This document shows positions 41,966-51,582 of a DNA stretch of 64,000 nt, one piece after another (within the stretch, counting starts at the first letter, position 1; each line of letters opens with the position of its first letter). A model generated the notes under the pieces. The model was not told the DNA's origin, ran no database searches, and was given only the letters and a program-made list of their open reading frames with translations. The position numbers and the translations under genes were made by a program. This stretch comes from Pseudomonas vanderleydeniana (lineage in GTDB: Bacteria; Pseudomonadota; Gammaproteobacteria; Pseudomonadales; Pseudomonadaceae), in NCBI RefSeq assembly GCF_014268755.2, contig NZ_CP077093.1:6035501-6099500 (forward strand). The letters run 5' to 3'.

Positions 41966-42973
41966 ATGCCGATCCGTCATTGTATCGTCCACCTGATCGA
42001 CAAGAAACCCGATGGCACGCCCGCCGTGCTCCACGCCCGCGACTCGGAACTGAGCGAATCGCAGGCCATCGAACACCTGCTGGCCGATCTCAATGAAAGC
42101 TACAACGCCAAGCAAGGCAAGGCCTGGGGTCTGTTCCACAGCGAATCGGGAGCCTACCCGTTCAGTGGCTGGCTGAAGGAATACCTCGATGGCGGCCAGG
42201 ACTTCACCGCGTTCAGCCGGGTCGCGGTCGAACACCTGCAGAAGCTGATGGAAGAGTCCAACCTCTCCACCGGTGGCCACGTGCTGTTCGCCCACTACCA
42301 CCAGGGCATGACCGACTACCTGGCCATCGCCCTGCTGCACCACAGCGAAGGCGTGGCGGTGAATGCCGAATTGGACGTCATGCCGTCGCGTCACCTGGAC
42401 CTGGGCCAATTGCACCTGGCCGCGCGGATCAACATTTCCGAGTGGCAGAACAACAAGCAGTCCAAGCAGTACATTTCCTTCATCAAGGGCAAGAACGGCA
42501 AGAAGGTCTCGGAGTACTTCCGTGACTTCATCGGCTGCCAGGAAGGCGTCGACGGCCCGGGCGAAACCCGCACCCTGCTCAAGGCCTTCAGTGACTTCGT
42601 CGAGAGCGAGGACCTGCCCGAAGACGACGCCCGCGAGAAAACCAAGGCACTGGTCGACTACGCCAGCACCCAGGCGAAACTCGGCGAGCCGGTGGCCCTG
42701 GAAGAACTCTCGGGACTGATCGATGAAGACCGCCCACGGGCGTTCTACGAGCATATCCGCAACAAGGACTACGGCCTGTCCCCGGAAATCCCGGCCGACA
42801 AGCGCACCCTGAACCAGTTCCGCCGTTTCACCGGTCGGGCCGAGGGCTTGTCCATCAGCTTCGAGGCACACCTGCTGGGCTCGAAGATCGAGTATGACGA
42901 GGAAGCCGGTACCCTGATCATCAAGGGCCTGCCGACCCAGCTCACCGACCAGCTCAAGCGTCGCAAGGACTGA
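41966..42973 (+). CDS. yejK: Nucleoid-associated protein YejK (NdpA)
   Basis: 335 residues. The start [14 protein letters not shown] and the central D-F-I-G-C segment identify the NdpA/YejK family, which is nucleoid-associated and sometimes found with phage or conjugative elements (37-kDa proteins). Cytoplasmic, length normal. It is 3 bp upstream of the glutaredoxin gene. Confidence 0.92.
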   Translation: MPIRHCIVHLIDKKPDGTPAVLHARDSELSESQAIEHLLADLNESYNAKQGKAWGLFHSESGAYPFSGWLKEYLDGGQDFTAFSRVAVEHLQKLMEESNLSTGGHVLFAHYHQGMTDYLAIALLHHSEGVAVNAELDVMPSRHLDLGQLHLAARINISEWQNNKQSKQYISFIKGKNGKKVSEYFRDFIGCQEGVDGPGETRTLLKAFSDFVESEDLPEDDAREKTKALVDYASTQAKLGEPVALEELSGLIDEDRPRAFYEHIRNKDYGLSPEIPADKRTLNQFRRFTGRAEGLSISFEAHLLGSKIEYDEEAGTLIIKGLPTQLTDQLKRRKD

Positions 42974-42976
42974 TCG

Positions 42977-43327
42977 ATGCTCGGTGGCGTGCTGAAGAAA
43001 TTCCTGCTGATCCTGCTGGTGGTGGTCGCGTACCAGAACTGGGGCAAGATCGAGCGGGTGTTCCAGCCGGACTCGGTATTACCGGCACAGACCCGCAGCC
43101 AGGCGCGGGTCGTGCTCTATGCCACCGACTGGTGCGGTTACTGCAAGGCGACCCGGCGCTTTCTCGACCAGAAGGGCATTGCGTTCAAGGAATTCGATAT
43201 CGAAAAGGACGCCGAGGCACGCAAGGCCTACCAGGCCCTGGGGGGTGGCGGAATTCCGATACTCGACGTCAACGGCACGCTGATTCGCGGCTATCGGCCG
43301 GACGACATCCTCGCCGCCCTCAAATGA
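42977..43327 (+). CDS. Membrane-anchored glutaredoxin-like protein
   Basis: 116 residues with an N-terminal hydrophobic helix (~6-22) acting as signal anchor. The redox motif is W-C-G-Y-C, followed by F-L-D-Q-K-G-I-A-F-K-E-F-D-I-E and the cis-Pro in G-G-I-P-I-L. Reduces disulfides, most likely on the periplasmic face. Three bases after yejK, so cotranscribed. Confidence 0.87.
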   Translation: MLGGVLKKFLLILLVVVAYQNWGKIERVFQPDSVLPAQTRSQARVVLYATDWCGYCKATRRFLDQKGIAFKEFDIEKDAEARKAYQALGGGGIPILDVNGTLIRGYRPDDILAALK

Positions 43328-43378
43328 CCCCTCTGCGCAACGTTGCGCCGTCACGAAACTTTCAGCCTGCTCGCGGGC

Positions 43379-43474
43379 CTCTTCGCGGATAAATCCGGCT
43401 CCCACAAGGGCTCACGGCGTACACAAGACAGGTGTCTGGCACGATCACTGTGGGAGCAGGATTTATCCGCGAAG
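43379..43474. repeat. Inverted pair of TTCGCGGATAAATCCGGCTCCCACA repeats
   Basis: TTCGCGGATAAATCCGGCTC (43382 on, reading CCCACA next) and the inverted GTGGGAGCAGGATTTATCCGCGAA, spaced ~43 bp, lie between the glutaredoxin and GST genes. A third palindrome family of the window, also at 55326 and 58653. Confidence 0.82.
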
Positions 43475-43507
43475 CCTTGGCCGGGTCGGAAATAACCGAC
43501 AACCGAC

Positions 43508-44443
43508 TCAACGGGCCTCGATACGAAATCCCAGACGCGGGAAATGCACATGCACCACCCCCGCCCGCTCATCCTCACGTCGCAGGATCAGTTCCTCGCT
43601 GCCGGCAAACACCAGCTCACCGGCCACCGGGTCCACGCCATAGTCCGTAGCGGCAATCGCCACCTGCTGCCCCACCGTGAAACCGTTCGGATCGACGAAG
43701 CGCTCCTCAGGCAACGGCGCCGGTACCGCCTCGCGCGCCACCTGCACCGCCTCCTCGGCCGTCATCACGTTCGAAGCGCCATGCCCGAAGCCCATCACCC
43801 GGGAGAACCAGGCCAATACCGCAGGATACTCGTCGACCAGCGGCGAGGTGACCGGCGTGGCCTTGAGGAACCACAGGATATGCGCCATCGAGAAGTCGGC
43901 AATGGATGGTTCGCCGAACAGGAAATCGCCCTCCTCGCGCTGCAGTTGCTGCTCCAGCCGGGCCATGAAGGTCGGCCATGAATGCCTGGCTTCCTCCAGA
44001 GGAACTCGGGTGGCCGAGCCACCACTGAACAAGCCGGCACGGTCGGCCATGAACGCCTTGGCCTGCTCCGGGGAGAAACGGGCGAAACGCACCGCCGCCG
44101 ACTCCGGCTGGAACACCAGGGCCACGGCATGCCGGAACGCCACCGAATCGGCCCAGGCGGCAAAAGTCGCGGCGACCATCTCGCGGCCTTCGGGGAACAG
44201 CGCCGGCGAGGCCTTTTCCTGCTCCAGGCGGCGGGCGATCAACGCCGTGTCACAGTAGACGTCCGCGCCCACCTGCAGCACCGGGGTCTTGCGGTAACCA
44301 CCGGTCAAGGCCATCAGGTCGGGCTTGGGCATCATCGGCGGGATGGTCACCGAGCGCCAGGACAGCCCCTTGAACCCCAGCAGCAGCCGGGCCTTTTCGG
44401 CAAAGGGAGACGTTGGGTAGTGGTGAAGAATCAGCTCAGACAT
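43508..44443 (-). CDS. Glutathione S-transferase family protein
   Basis: 311 residues from the ATG at 44443. The thioredoxin-like N domain begins L-I-L-H-H-Y-P-T-S-P-F-A-E-K-A-R-L-L-L-G, with cis-Pro region R-K-T-P-V-L and D-T-A-L-I-A-R-R-L-E. An all-helical C domain (~85-210) follows, and ~100 further residues (F-V-D-P-N-G-F-T-V-G-Q-Q-V-A-I) extend beyond the usual GST length. The tail is conserved in related proteins but its role is unknown. Confidence 0.85.
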   Translation of the reverse strand: MSELILHHYPTSPFAEKARLLLGFKGLSWRSVTIPPMMPKPDLMALTGGYRKTPVLQVGADVYCDTALIARRLEQEKASPALFPEGREMVAATFAAWADSVAFRHAVALVFQPESAAVRFARFSPEQAKAFMADRAGLFSGGSATRVPLEEARHSWPTFMARLEQQLQREEGDFLFGEPSIADFSMAHILWFLKATPVTSPLVDEYPAVLAWFSRVMGFGHGASNVMTAEEAVQVAREAVPAPLPEERFVDPNGFTVGQQVAIAATDYGVDPVAGELVFAGSEELILRREDERAGVVHVHFPRLGFRIEAR

Positions 44444-44550
44444 GCCGGAATCCGCCGTACGAGTAGGAGTCCGCAGCTTAGCCTGCAAATCGCCAGCAGC
44501 CTACCCGGGCTGGCTGATGTCGCCTTATCGAAGGCGCTGATGGTGGAGGG

Positions 44551-44880
44551 TCACTTGCGTGCTGTCGCAAATGCTTCCAGGCAGAAGCTCGCCGCCAAGG
44601 CTTCCTTGGCGCTCTTGCGCAGCTTCTTGATCAGGCGCTCCTGCCGCAGCGCATCGCCCTTGTCCCGGCAAGCTTCGACATAAACGAGCGCCACCGCCGG
44701 ACTCGAGTGAAAAAAGCGCGCGCCCTTGCCGCTCTGGTGCGAGGCGAAACGCCGCTGCGGATCATCGCTGATACCGCAATACAACGAGCCGTTGGCCGCC
44801 CGGACCAGATAGACGAACCAGGACTTGGTCGCCGGGACAACGGTCTCGGCGATGGCAACGGGTTCCGGGCTGATGTTCAC
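44551..44880 (-). CDS. GIY-YIG nuclease-domain protein
   Basis: 109 residues if translation starts at GTG 44880; the frame is open to 45051, overlapping the next gene, and no ATG lies in between, so the start is uncertain. The domain [24 protein letters not shown] matches the GIY-YIG fold of the UPF0213/YhbQ type, with Lys-rich helix [10 protein letters not shown]. Presumed DNA nuclease of unknown role. Confidence 0.75.
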   Translation of the reverse strand: MNISPEPVAIAETVVPATKSWFVYLVRAANGSLYCGISDDPQRRFASHQSGKGARFFHSSPAVALVYVEACRDKGDALRQERLIKKLRKSAKEALAASFCLEAFATARK

Positions 44881-44927
44881 GTGGCTGGCGGCTTGGGCAG
44901 AAACAGGGAGCGTAATACTAACAGACC

Positions 44928-45398
44928 TCAGCGACCGGCCTGGAATGCCTTGAGGCCCTTGAGTGCCTGGGTGCGGACGGCATTCTTCACCAGCGGCGTC
45001 CAGCCCAGCAGCAGGCCCTTGGTGCCCAGTGCCTGGCGAGCCCAGCGCCACAGGTCGAAGCTGTCGTGGTGCTCGCAGATCTTGCCGTCACGGAACACGA
45101 AACGGGCCTGGATATCGTTGACCACGATGTTGCCGGTCTGGCTGAACAGGTAGGTCGCCACCCAATGGGCACCGCCACTGCGCTCATCGGCACGAACATT
45201 GTCGAAGGTCAGGGAAAAATCCTTGGCCCGAGTGGTGAGCATCCGCCACATGTCGCCGGCATCACGGCCGCGCAGCTCACCAAAGGCTGGATCGCTGAAC
45301 ACCACATCCTCGGTGTAGCAGGCACTCATCGCCTCGGCATCCAGCCGCTGGAAAGCCTTGTAGAATTCGGTAATCAACGCGCTGTGGGCATCACTCAT
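44928..45398 (-). CDS. NTF2-like (SnoaL-type) fold protein
   Basis: 156 residues from the ATG at 45398. The cone-shaped fold is recognisable from [31 protein letters not shown] and [20 protein letters not shown]. Small-molecule binding or isomerase-like; no specific substrate can be named. Confidence 0.82.
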   Translation of the reverse strand: MSDAHSALITEFYKAFQRLDAEAMSACYTEDVVFSDPAFGELRGRDAGDMWRMLTTRAKDFSLTFDNVRADERSGGAHWVATYLFSQTGNIVVNDIQARFVFRDGKICEHHDSFDLWRWARQALGTKGLLLGWTPLVKNAVRTQALKGLKAFQAGR

Positions 45399-45499
45399 GA
45401 ACGGGCTCCGTGCAGGTAGGGAATCGCCTGCACGATAGTCCGCAAATGCACCGCTGGCTATCGGCATTCGCCATTCGAATACCGCGAGTACCGGCTGAT

Positions 45500-46813
45500 T
45501 CAGAGTTTTTCGCTGCTGACCTGCACGTAGAGTGCCCGACCGGCCCCGAGTCCGGCGACGATGGCGCCCAGGCCGACCACCGCGAAGATCCAGCCCAGGG
45601 CCTGCCAGCCACCGGTGAGGTCATGCACCAGGCCGACCGCGAACGGGCCCATCGACGCCAGGGTGTAGCCAATGCCCTGGGCCATGCTCGACAGGTTCGC
45701 CGCCACATGGGCATCGCGCGAACGCAATACGATCAGGGTCAACGCCAGGCTGAAGGTTCCGCCCTGCCCCAGGCCGAGGACGATCGCCCAGCCCCACAGC
45801 CCTTCGAGGGGCGCGTACAGGCAACCGAACAGGCCACCCAGGGTCAGCAGCATGACCACCAGGATCGCCAGCCGCTGGTCCTTGCCCCGGGTCGCCAGCC
45901 AGGGCGCCGCCAGCGAACTGATCAGTTGGACCAGGATCGAACCGGACAGCACGATCCCCGCCTGGGTCGGCGTCAGGCCACGCCCGATCAGCACCGAAGG
46001 CAACCAGCCGAACACGATGTAGGCCAGCGACGATTGCAGGCCCATGTAAAGGGTCACCTGCCAGGCCAACGGGTCGCGCAGCAGGCCACGCACCCGATAG
46101 GCCGCCTGGTGCGCCCCCTGCCGGCTGCCAACCTGCGGCAACCACACCAGGGCCGCCACCAGCGCCGGCACCACCCAGAACGCCAACCCCAGCGACCAAC
46201 TGTTACCCAAGTGCTGGCTCAACGGCACGGTCGAACCGGCCGCCATGGCCGCGCCCAGGCACAGGGCCATGGTGTAGACCCCAGTCATGGTCCCGGCGTG
46301 CCGGGCAAAGTCGCGCTTGACGATACCCGGCAGCAGCACGCCGATCACGCCGATGCTCGCACCCGCCAGGATACTGCCGGCAAACAGGCCGAACTCGCCC
46401 AGAGAGCTGCGCAGGACCATGCCGCCGGCGAGGGCCAGGAGAATGCCCAGCACCGCCCGCTCGCTGCCGAAACGCCGGGCCAGCAGCGGTGCCAGGGGGG
46501 CGAACAAGCCCAGGCACAGCACCGGCAGGGTCGTCAGCAGGCCGGCCTTGGCCGCCGAAAGGCCCAGACTGCGGGAAACCTCACTGAGCATCGGCGCCAT
46601 GCTCGACAGCGCCGGGCGCAAGTTCAGCGCCACCAGCACCAGCCCCAGCAACAGCAGCCAGGGACGGCGCAGTACCGGGTGGGCCTGCTGGACGATGGCG
46701 TCATCGGCTTCGGCATCGATCAGCAACGGGTCGAGCTCGCCGGGCCGGGTCGGCGTCGAGGTGCCGGTCTCCGGAATGGAACGGGGCATGGTGGTCTCGG
46801 GTTCAAGGTTCAT
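45500..46813 (-). CDS. CynX/NimT-type MFS transporter
   Basis: 437 residues (Met 9 at 46789 is an alternative). Twelve membrane helices with the CynX-family marks L-N-L-R-P-A-L-S-S-M-A-P, L-G-L-S-A-A-K-A-G-L-L-T-T-L-P, G-V-L-L-P-G-I-V-K-R-D-F, F-G-W-L-P-S-V-L-I-G-R-G and R-S-R-D-A-H-V-A-A-N-L-S-S-M-A-Q. The start overlaps the FadR-type regulator's end by 11 bp. The substrate (cyanate or a nitro-aromatic-like compound in relatives) is unknown here. Confidence 0.88.
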   Translation of the reverse strand: MNLEPETTMPRSIPETGTSTPTRPGELDPLLIDAEADDAIVQQAHPVLRRPWLLLLGLVLVALNLRPALSSMAPMLSEVSRSLGLSAAKAGLLTTLPVLCLGLFAPLAPLLARRFGSERAVLGILLALAGGMVLRSSLGEFGLFAGSILAGASIGVIGVLLPGIVKRDFARHAGTMTGVYTMALCLGAAMAAGSTVPLSQHLGNSWSLGLAFWVVPALVAALVWLPQVGSRQGAHQAAYRVRGLLRDPLAWQVTLYMGLQSSLAYIVFGWLPSVLIGRGLTPTQAGIVLSGSILVQLISSLAAPWLATRGKDQRLAILVVMLLTLGGLFGCLYAPLEGLWGWAIVLGLGQGGTFSLALTLIVLRSRDAHVAANLSSMAQGIGYTLASMGPFAVGLVHDLTGGWQALGWIFAVVGLGAIVAGLGAGRALYVQVSSEKL

Positions 46814-47462
46814 TGATCAGGGTCCTGCACAGGGCCTTGGCGCGCTCCGGGTCACGCTGCTCGACCGCCTCGAGCAGGGCGATGTGCAGATCGAACACCG
46901 ACTGGCGGCGAGGGGTGATGTCGAGGGTCTGGCGCAGCGCGCCGGCGATCACGCTGGAGAAGTAGCGATACAACTCGCTGAGCATGGGATTGTGCGCGGC
47001 GTCGATCAACCTCTGGTGAAACACCAGGTCACAGGTGATGAAGCAGTCGAGATCACCGTGATAGTGATGGCTGCTGGCTTCCAGGGCCTCGCGCAAGCCC
47101 TTGAGGTCCTCGTCGGTCCGACGCAGGGCCGCGAGGCCGATGGCCTCGACCTCAAAACTGTGCCGCGTCTCGCGCGCCTGGTCGAGGGAGCAGCGCGACA
47201 GCGCCTGCATGGTCGCCAGCGGATCGGTGGTGGTGCGCAGGTAACTGCCGTCACCCTGGCGAATCTCGATCAGCCCGGAAAACGCCAGCACACGCATCGC
47301 CTCGCGCATGGTGTTGCGGCTGATACCCAACTCGGCCGCCAACTCCGGCTCGGTCGGCAGGCGTTCACCCACCTTCCAGGTGCCCTGGGTGATGCGGGCA
47401 CGCAGTTGTTCCAGAGCCTGGTCGACCAGGGAGCGCTTGATCAGGGGAATGCTCGGGGACAT
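46803..47462 (-). CDS. GntR-family (FadR subfamily) transcriptional regulator
   Basis: 219 residues. Winged helix (I-T-Q-G-T-W-K-V-G-E-R-L-P-T-E-P-E-L-A-A-E-L-G-I-S-R-N-T-M-R-E-A) and an all-helical FCD effector domain (~85-215) with D-L-V-F-H-Q-R-L-I-D-A-A-H-N-P as metal or ligand contact. First gene of a two-gene unit with the CynX-type transporter, which it very likely regulates. Confidence 0.9.
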   Translation of the reverse strand: MSPSIPLIKRSLVDQALEQLRARITQGTWKVGERLPTEPELAAELGISRNTMREAMRVLAFSGLIEIRQGDGSYLRTTTDPLATMQALSRCSLDQARETRHSFEVEAIGLAALRRTDEDLKGLREALEASSHHYHGDLDCFITCDLVFHQRLIDAAHNPMLSELYRYFSSVIAGALRQTLDITPRRQSVFDLHIALLEAVEQRDPERAKALCRTLINEP

Positions 47463-47475
47463 GGCCTCGCCTTAA

Positions 47476-47492
47476 CATCCAATCATAGGATG
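47476..47492. promoter_or_regulatory. Inverted repeat upstream of the FadR-type regulator
   Basis: CATCC-N7-GGATG, 14 bp before the regulator ATG. It is placed where autoregulation would occur. The arms are only 5 bp. Confidence 0.45.
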
Positions 47493-47583
47493 AATTTTCG
47501 GTAGCCTATCCCAAAAGGCTGCGAAAGCTCAAGAAGCAAGAATTCCCACGCATTTCAGAGACGCAGCCGTCTATCCAGAAAAA

Positions 47584-47596
47584 ACCCTCAAAGGGT
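47584..47596. promoter_or_regulatory. Candidate MqsA operator
   Basis: The palindrome ACCCT-CAA-AGGGT, 33 bp before mqsR. It resembles the AACCT...AGGTT palindromes bound by MqsA in E. coli, in position and layout more than in exact sequence. Confidence 0.5.
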
Positions 47597-47628
47597 AATT
47601 TTCAGGCTTACTATGGCATGGGTGTCTT

Positions 47629-47940
47629 ATGGAAAAGAAAACACCTCATTACGATCTGTCGGTCATCCAGGCCGATGTGGTCAGGCTGGGCCCCGCCGCA
47701 TTCACCCTCAGTGCCCGAGATGGCGCCAGAAGGATGGGCCTTACCCTCATGGAGATGCTGATGGTCATCAGATCACTGGAAAGGAGGATGCTTTATAAAT
47801 CGATGACAACCCATGCCAACCACCGCATCTGGCAAGACGTTTACCACTTTCCGTACGCAGGCGGACTGATCTACATAAAGGTGAGCTACCGGCCTGCTGG
47901 CGGTCCGCCCGTCATCTCCTTCAAGGAGAAAGAAACATGA
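47629..47940 (+). CDS. mqsR: MqsR-type mRNA-interferase toxin
   Basis: 103 residues. The opening M-E-K-K-T-P-H and the block Y-K-S-M-T-T-H-A-N-H-R-I-W-Q-D-V-Y align directly with E. coli MqsR, keeping the equivalents of its active residues: Lys57, Gln69, Tyr82 and Lys99 in S-F-K-E-K. It cuts mRNA at GC-rich triplets in the known family. Its stop overlaps mqsA by 4 bp. The base composition is less GC-rich than the neighbours, suggesting a later arrival. Confidence 0.93.
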   Translation: MEKKTPHYDLSVIQADVVRLGPAAFTLSARDGARRMGLTLMEMLMVIRSLERRMLYKSMTTHANHRIWQDVYHFPYAGGLIYIKVSYRPAGGPPVISFKEKET

Positions 47941-48401
47941 AGCGACAAGACTGCGTCAGCTGCGGCGCAAGCAATAGCATGCAGCACTTTGAAAGCCGGG
48001 ATTTCGAGGTCGACTTCAAGGCACTGAAACAAACCGTGTCCGGGCTTTGCGGCTGGGAATGTACGGCGTGTGCGGAAATCGAACTGGCCCCTGAAAGCGC
48101 CCAGAGGTACTCGGATGCGAGCGATCAACTGGTCCTTGAGCACAGGCACCAGGTCGCTACCGAGATGCGACGCATCCGGCGCAAGCTGCATTTCACCCAG
48201 CGCGCGGCAGTCGAGTTGCTTTCGGGCGGCGGGCACAACGCGTTTTCCCGCTATGAAAGAGCCGAAGTCGAGCCGCCAAAGCCGCTGTTCGTATTGATGC
48301 ATCTGCTGGACCGATACCCCGAACTGATCGAGGACATAAAAGACATCAACGCGGACAGCAGCCCTGCGCATGGAGTAGCAGACGCCAGAGTGTCAATCTG
48401 A
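47937..48401 (+). CDS. mqsA: MqsA-type antitoxin/autorepressor
   Basis: 154 residues. The N-terminal zinc domain has C-x-x-C pairs at Cys6/Cys9 and Cys42/Cys45. The C-terminal XRE-type HTH (~75-130) has F-T-Q-R-A-A-V-E-L-L-S-G-G-G-H-N-A-F-S-R-Y-E-R, with the Asn and Arg that read DNA in E. coli MqsA. It binds and silences MqsR and represses the operon. The C-terminal ~15 residues (S-P-A-H-G-V-A-D) are an extension. Confidence 0.93.
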   Translation: MKRQDCVSCGASNSMQHFESRDFEVDFKALKQTVSGLCGWECTACAEIELAPESAQRYSDASDQLVLEHRHQVATEMRRIRRKLHFTQRAAVELLSGGGHNAFSRYERAEVEPPKPLFVLMHLLDRYPELIEDIKDINADSSPAHGVADARVSI

Positions 48402-48413
48402 TCCGCATAAAAA

Positions 48414-48434
48414 ACCCGGACCAGGTCCGGGTTC
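48414..48434. terminator. Terminator between mqsA and aapP
   Basis: A 10-bp stem AACCCGGACC / GGTCCGGGTT with A residues before it on one side and a short T-containing run on the other. It lies between convergent genes and can serve both directions. Confidence 0.75.
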
Positions 48435-48453
48435 TTCATTCAGCGCCAGCCGA

Positions 48454-49218
48454 TCAATGCAGGATCTGGCTGAGGAACGTCCTGGTCCGATCGTTCTGCG
48501 GGTTGTCGAAGAAGTCGTTCGGCGCGGCCTGTTCGACGATTTCGCCCTTGTCCATGAAGATCACGCGGTTGGCCACGGTACGGGCAAAGCCCATTTCGTG
48601 GGTCACGCAGAGCATGGTCATGCCGTCTTCGGCCAGGCCGATCATGGTGTCCAGTACCTCTTTCACCATTTCCGGGTCGAGCGCCGAGGTCGGCTCGTCG
48701 AACAGCATGATCTTCGGCTTCATGCACAGCGCACGGGCAATCGCCACGCGTTGTTGCTGGCCACCGGAGAGCTGCCCGGGGAACTTGTGGGCCTGGTCCG
48801 GGATGCGCACGCGCTCCAGGTAATGCATGGCGATTTCTTCCGCCTTGCGCTTGGGCATCTTGCGCACCCACATCGGTGCCAGGGTGCAGTTCTGCAGGAT
48901 GGTCAGGTGCGGGAACAGGTTGAAGTGCTGAAACACCATGCCGACTTCACGGCGGATCGCCTCGATCTGCTTGAGGTCGTTGGTCAGCTCCACGCCATCG
49001 ACCACGATGCGGCCCTGCTGGTGCTCTTCCAGGCGGTTGAGGCAGCGGATGGTGGTGGACTTGCCCGAACCGGACGGACCGCAGAGCACGATGCGCTCGC
49101 CCTGGCGGACGTTGAGGTTGATGTCCTTCAGTACGTGGAACTGTCCGTACCACTTGTTCACGCCCTGCATCTGAATAATGCCTTCAGGACCCACAGGCTG
49201 TTTGATCGCTTCGCTCAT
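48454..49218 (-). CDS. aapP: General amino-acid ABC transporter, ATP-binding subunit
   Basis: 254 residues from the ATG at 49218; the frame continues 36 codons upstream into aapM but is not homologous there. Walker [11 protein letters not shown] loop V-F-Q-H-F-N-L-F, signature L-S-G-G-Q-Q-Q-R, Walker B I-M-L-F-D-E-P-T and H loop V-T-H-E-M. Belongs to the polar amino-acid class and powers uptake with AapQ/AapM. Confidence 0.92.
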   Translation of the reverse strand: MSEAIKQPVGPEGIIQMQGVNKWYGQFHVLKDINLNVRQGERIVLCGPSGSGKSTTIRCLNRLEEHQQGRIVVDGVELTNDLKQIEAIRREVGMVFQHFNLFPHLTILQNCTLAPMWVRKMPKRKAEEIAMHYLERVRIPDQAHKFPGQLSGGQQQRVAIARALCMKPKIMLFDEPTSALDPEMVKEVLDTMIGLAEDGMTMLCVTHEMGFARTVANRVIFMDKGEIVEQAAPNDFFDNPQNDRTRTFLSQILH

Positions 49219-49228
49219 CACTTGACTC

Positions 49229-50323
49229 CTAACGCTTGTGGCCTGTGTCCAGCTTGCGCTCCAGATGCATGGAGTAGCGGGACATACCAAAACAGAAAAT
49301 CCAGAACACCAGGGCCGCGAACACATAGCCCTCGGTAGCCATGCCCAACCATTTCGGGTCGGCGGCGGCTTGCTTGACGCTGTTGAGCAGGTCGAACAGG
49401 CCGATGATGATCACCAGGCTCGTATCCTTGAACAGTGCGATCAGCGTGTTGACGATGCCGGGGATGACCAGCTTCAGGGCTTGCGGCAGGATCACCAGGC
49501 CCATGCTGCGCCAGTAGCCCAGGCCCATCGCGGCCGCGGCCTCGTACTGCCCTTTCGGAATGGCCTGCAGGCCGCCACGCACCACTTCGGCGACATAGGC
49601 CGACTGGAACATGATCACCCCGATCAGCGCCCGCAGCAGCTTGTCGAAGTTCATGCCCTCGGGCAGGAACAACGGCAGCATCACCGAGGACATGAACAGC
49701 ACGGTGATCAGCGGCACGCCGCGCCAGAACTCGATGAAGGTCACGCAGACCACGCGAATCGCCGGCAGGTTGGAGCGCCGCCCCAACGCCAGCAGGATGC
49801 CCAGCGGCAGCGCGCCGGCGATACCGACGGTGGCGATCACCAGGGTCAGCATCAGGCCGCCCCACTGGCTGGTTGCCACGGTTTCCAGGCCGAAGCCACC
49901 GTGCAGCAGGGTGAAGGCGACGATCGGGAACACCACCAGGAAGCACAGGCCGTAGATCACCTTGCGCGGGAAGCGCGAGATGAACAGTGGCGCCGCACCG
50001 ATGATCGCCAGCCACACCGTCGAATCGATTCGCCAGCGCAGTTCCTGCGGGTAGTAGCCGTACATGAACTGGCCGAAGCGCTGCTGGATGAACACCCAGC
50101 AGGCACCGCTCTTGGTGCAGTCGGCACGGGTGGTGCCGACCCAGTTGGCGTCCAGGATCGCCCAATGCAGGATCGGCGGTACCACCAGGTAGATCAGGTA
50201 GAAGGCGAACAGGGTCAGCAGGGTGTTGAGCCAGCTGGAGAACATGTTGGCCCGAATCCATGCGACCACGCCGATACTGCTGCTCGGCGGAGGCATGTCA
50301 GGTTTGAAGGTATGCGAACTCAT
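49229..50323 (-). CDS. aapM: General amino-acid ABC transporter permease, AapM type
   Basis: 364 residues with an N-terminal extension and about eight membrane helices. The EAA loop is [21 protein letters not shown]. Pairs with AapQ to form the channel. Gaps of 10 bp on each side within the operon. Confidence 0.9.
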   Translation of the reverse strand: MSSHTFKPDMPPPSSSIGVVAWIRANMFSSWLNTLLTLFAFYLIYLVVPPILHWAILDANWVGTTRADCTKSGACWVFIQQRFGQFMYGYYPQELRWRIDSTVWLAIIGAAPLFISRFPRKVIYGLCFLVVFPIVAFTLLHGGFGLETVATSQWGGLMLTLVIATVGIAGALPLGILLALGRRSNLPAIRVVCVTFIEFWRGVPLITVLFMSSVMLPLFLPEGMNFDKLLRALIGVIMFQSAYVAEVVRGGLQAIPKGQYEAAAAMGLGYWRSMGLVILPQALKLVIPGIVNTLIALFKDTSLVIIIGLFDLLNSVKQAAADPKWLGMATEGYVFAALVFWIFCFGMSRYSMHLERKLDTGHKR

Positions 50324-50333
50324 GGGCCTTTCC

Positions 50334-51515
50334 TCACCGCTCGATCAGCGCGATGCGCTTGTTGTACCAGTTCATCAGCAGGGAAATGCTGATACTGATC
50401 GCCAGGTACACGCTCATGGTGATGGCAATGACTTCGATGGCCTGCCCGGTCTGGTTGAGCACCGTGCCGGCAAACAGCGAAACCATTTCCGGGTAACCGA
50501 TACCGGCCGCCAGGGACGAGTTCTTCGCCAGGTTCAGGTATTGGCTGGTCAGCGGTGGAATGATCACGCGCAGGGCCTGCGGGATGATCACCTTGCGCAG
50601 GGTCGGACCGTTGCGCAGCCCCAGGGAGCGCGCCGCTTCCGTCTGGCCATGGCTGACCGAGCGGATGCCCGACCGGACGATCTCGGCGATGAACGCCGCG
50701 GTATAGACCGTCAGGGCCAGGGTCAGGGCCAGCAGTTCGGGGATCAGCACCCAGCCGCCGACAAAGTTGAAGCCTTGCAGCTTGGGCATCTCCCAATGCA
50801 CCGGCGCGCCGAAGACCAGCGTGCACAGCAACGGGATCACGATGAACAGCCCCAGGCCGGCCCAGAACTTGTGGAACGGCTCGCCGGTTTCTTCAAAACG
50901 CCGGTTGGCCCAGCGGGACATGAAGACGATCGCGACGATGGCCAGCACCACGCTGATCACGAACGGCCAGAAGCCTGGCGCGGCGATGGCGGCCGGCATG
51001 TTCAGGCCACGGCTGCTGATGAAGAACGTATCGGCGATGTTGTGGCTGTTGCGCGGCCCCGGCATGGTCAGGAAGACCGCGAAGTACCAGAACAGGATCT
51101 GCAGCAATGGCGGGATGTTGCGGAACACCTCGACATAGATGGTCGCCAGCTTGTTGATGATCCAGTTCGACGACAGCCGCGCGACGCCGATGACGAAGCC
51201 GAGGATCGTCGCCAGGATCACGCCGATGAAGGTTACCAGCAGGGTGTTGAGCAGACCGATGACGAAGACACGCGAATAGCTGTCCGCCTCGGTGTAGTCG
51301 ATCAGGTGCTGAGCGATACCGAAACCGGCACTGCGCTCGAGGAAGCCGAAGCCCGAGGTGATACCCCGGTGTTGAAGGTTGGTCTGGGTGTTGTGAAACA
51401 GGTACCAGCCCAAGGCGACCACGGCGACAACCGTGATGACCTGGAATAACCACGCGCGCACTCGCGGATCGCTGAGGCTGAGCCTCTGCTTTGGTGCGCC
51501 GACTTGATTTTGCAT
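50334..51515 (-). CDS. aapQ: General amino-acid ABC transporter permease, AapQ type
   Basis: 393 residues, with about eight membrane helices and the EAA loop A-A-R-S-L-G-L-R-N-G-P-T-L-R-K-V-I-I-P-Q-A-L. A large inserted region between the first helices (residues ~55-190) is characteristic of AapQ. Partner of AapM. Confidence 0.9.
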   Translation of the reverse strand: MQNQVGAPKQRLSLSDPRVRAWLFQVITVVAVVALGWYLFHNTQTNLQHRGITSGFGFLERSAGFGIAQHLIDYTEADSYSRVFVIGLLNTLLVTFIGVILATILGFVIGVARLSSNWIINKLATIYVEVFRNIPPLLQILFWYFAVFLTMPGPRNSHNIADTFFISSRGLNMPAAIAAPGFWPFVISVVLAIVAIVFMSRWANRRFEETGEPFHKFWAGLGLFIVIPLLCTLVFGAPVHWEMPKLQGFNFVGGWVLIPELLALTLALTVYTAAFIAEIVRSGIRSVSHGQTEAARSLGLRNGPTLRKVIIPQALRVIIPPLTSQYLNLAKNSSLAAGIGYPEMVSLFAGTVLNQTGQAIEVIAITMSVYLAISISISLLMNWYNKRIALIER

Positions 51516-51582
51516 GAAATGCCCCAGAAAAAACGGAACAGGGAAGATCGCCCGGCGGTTGGCCCGCCGGGCGACAGATCAA

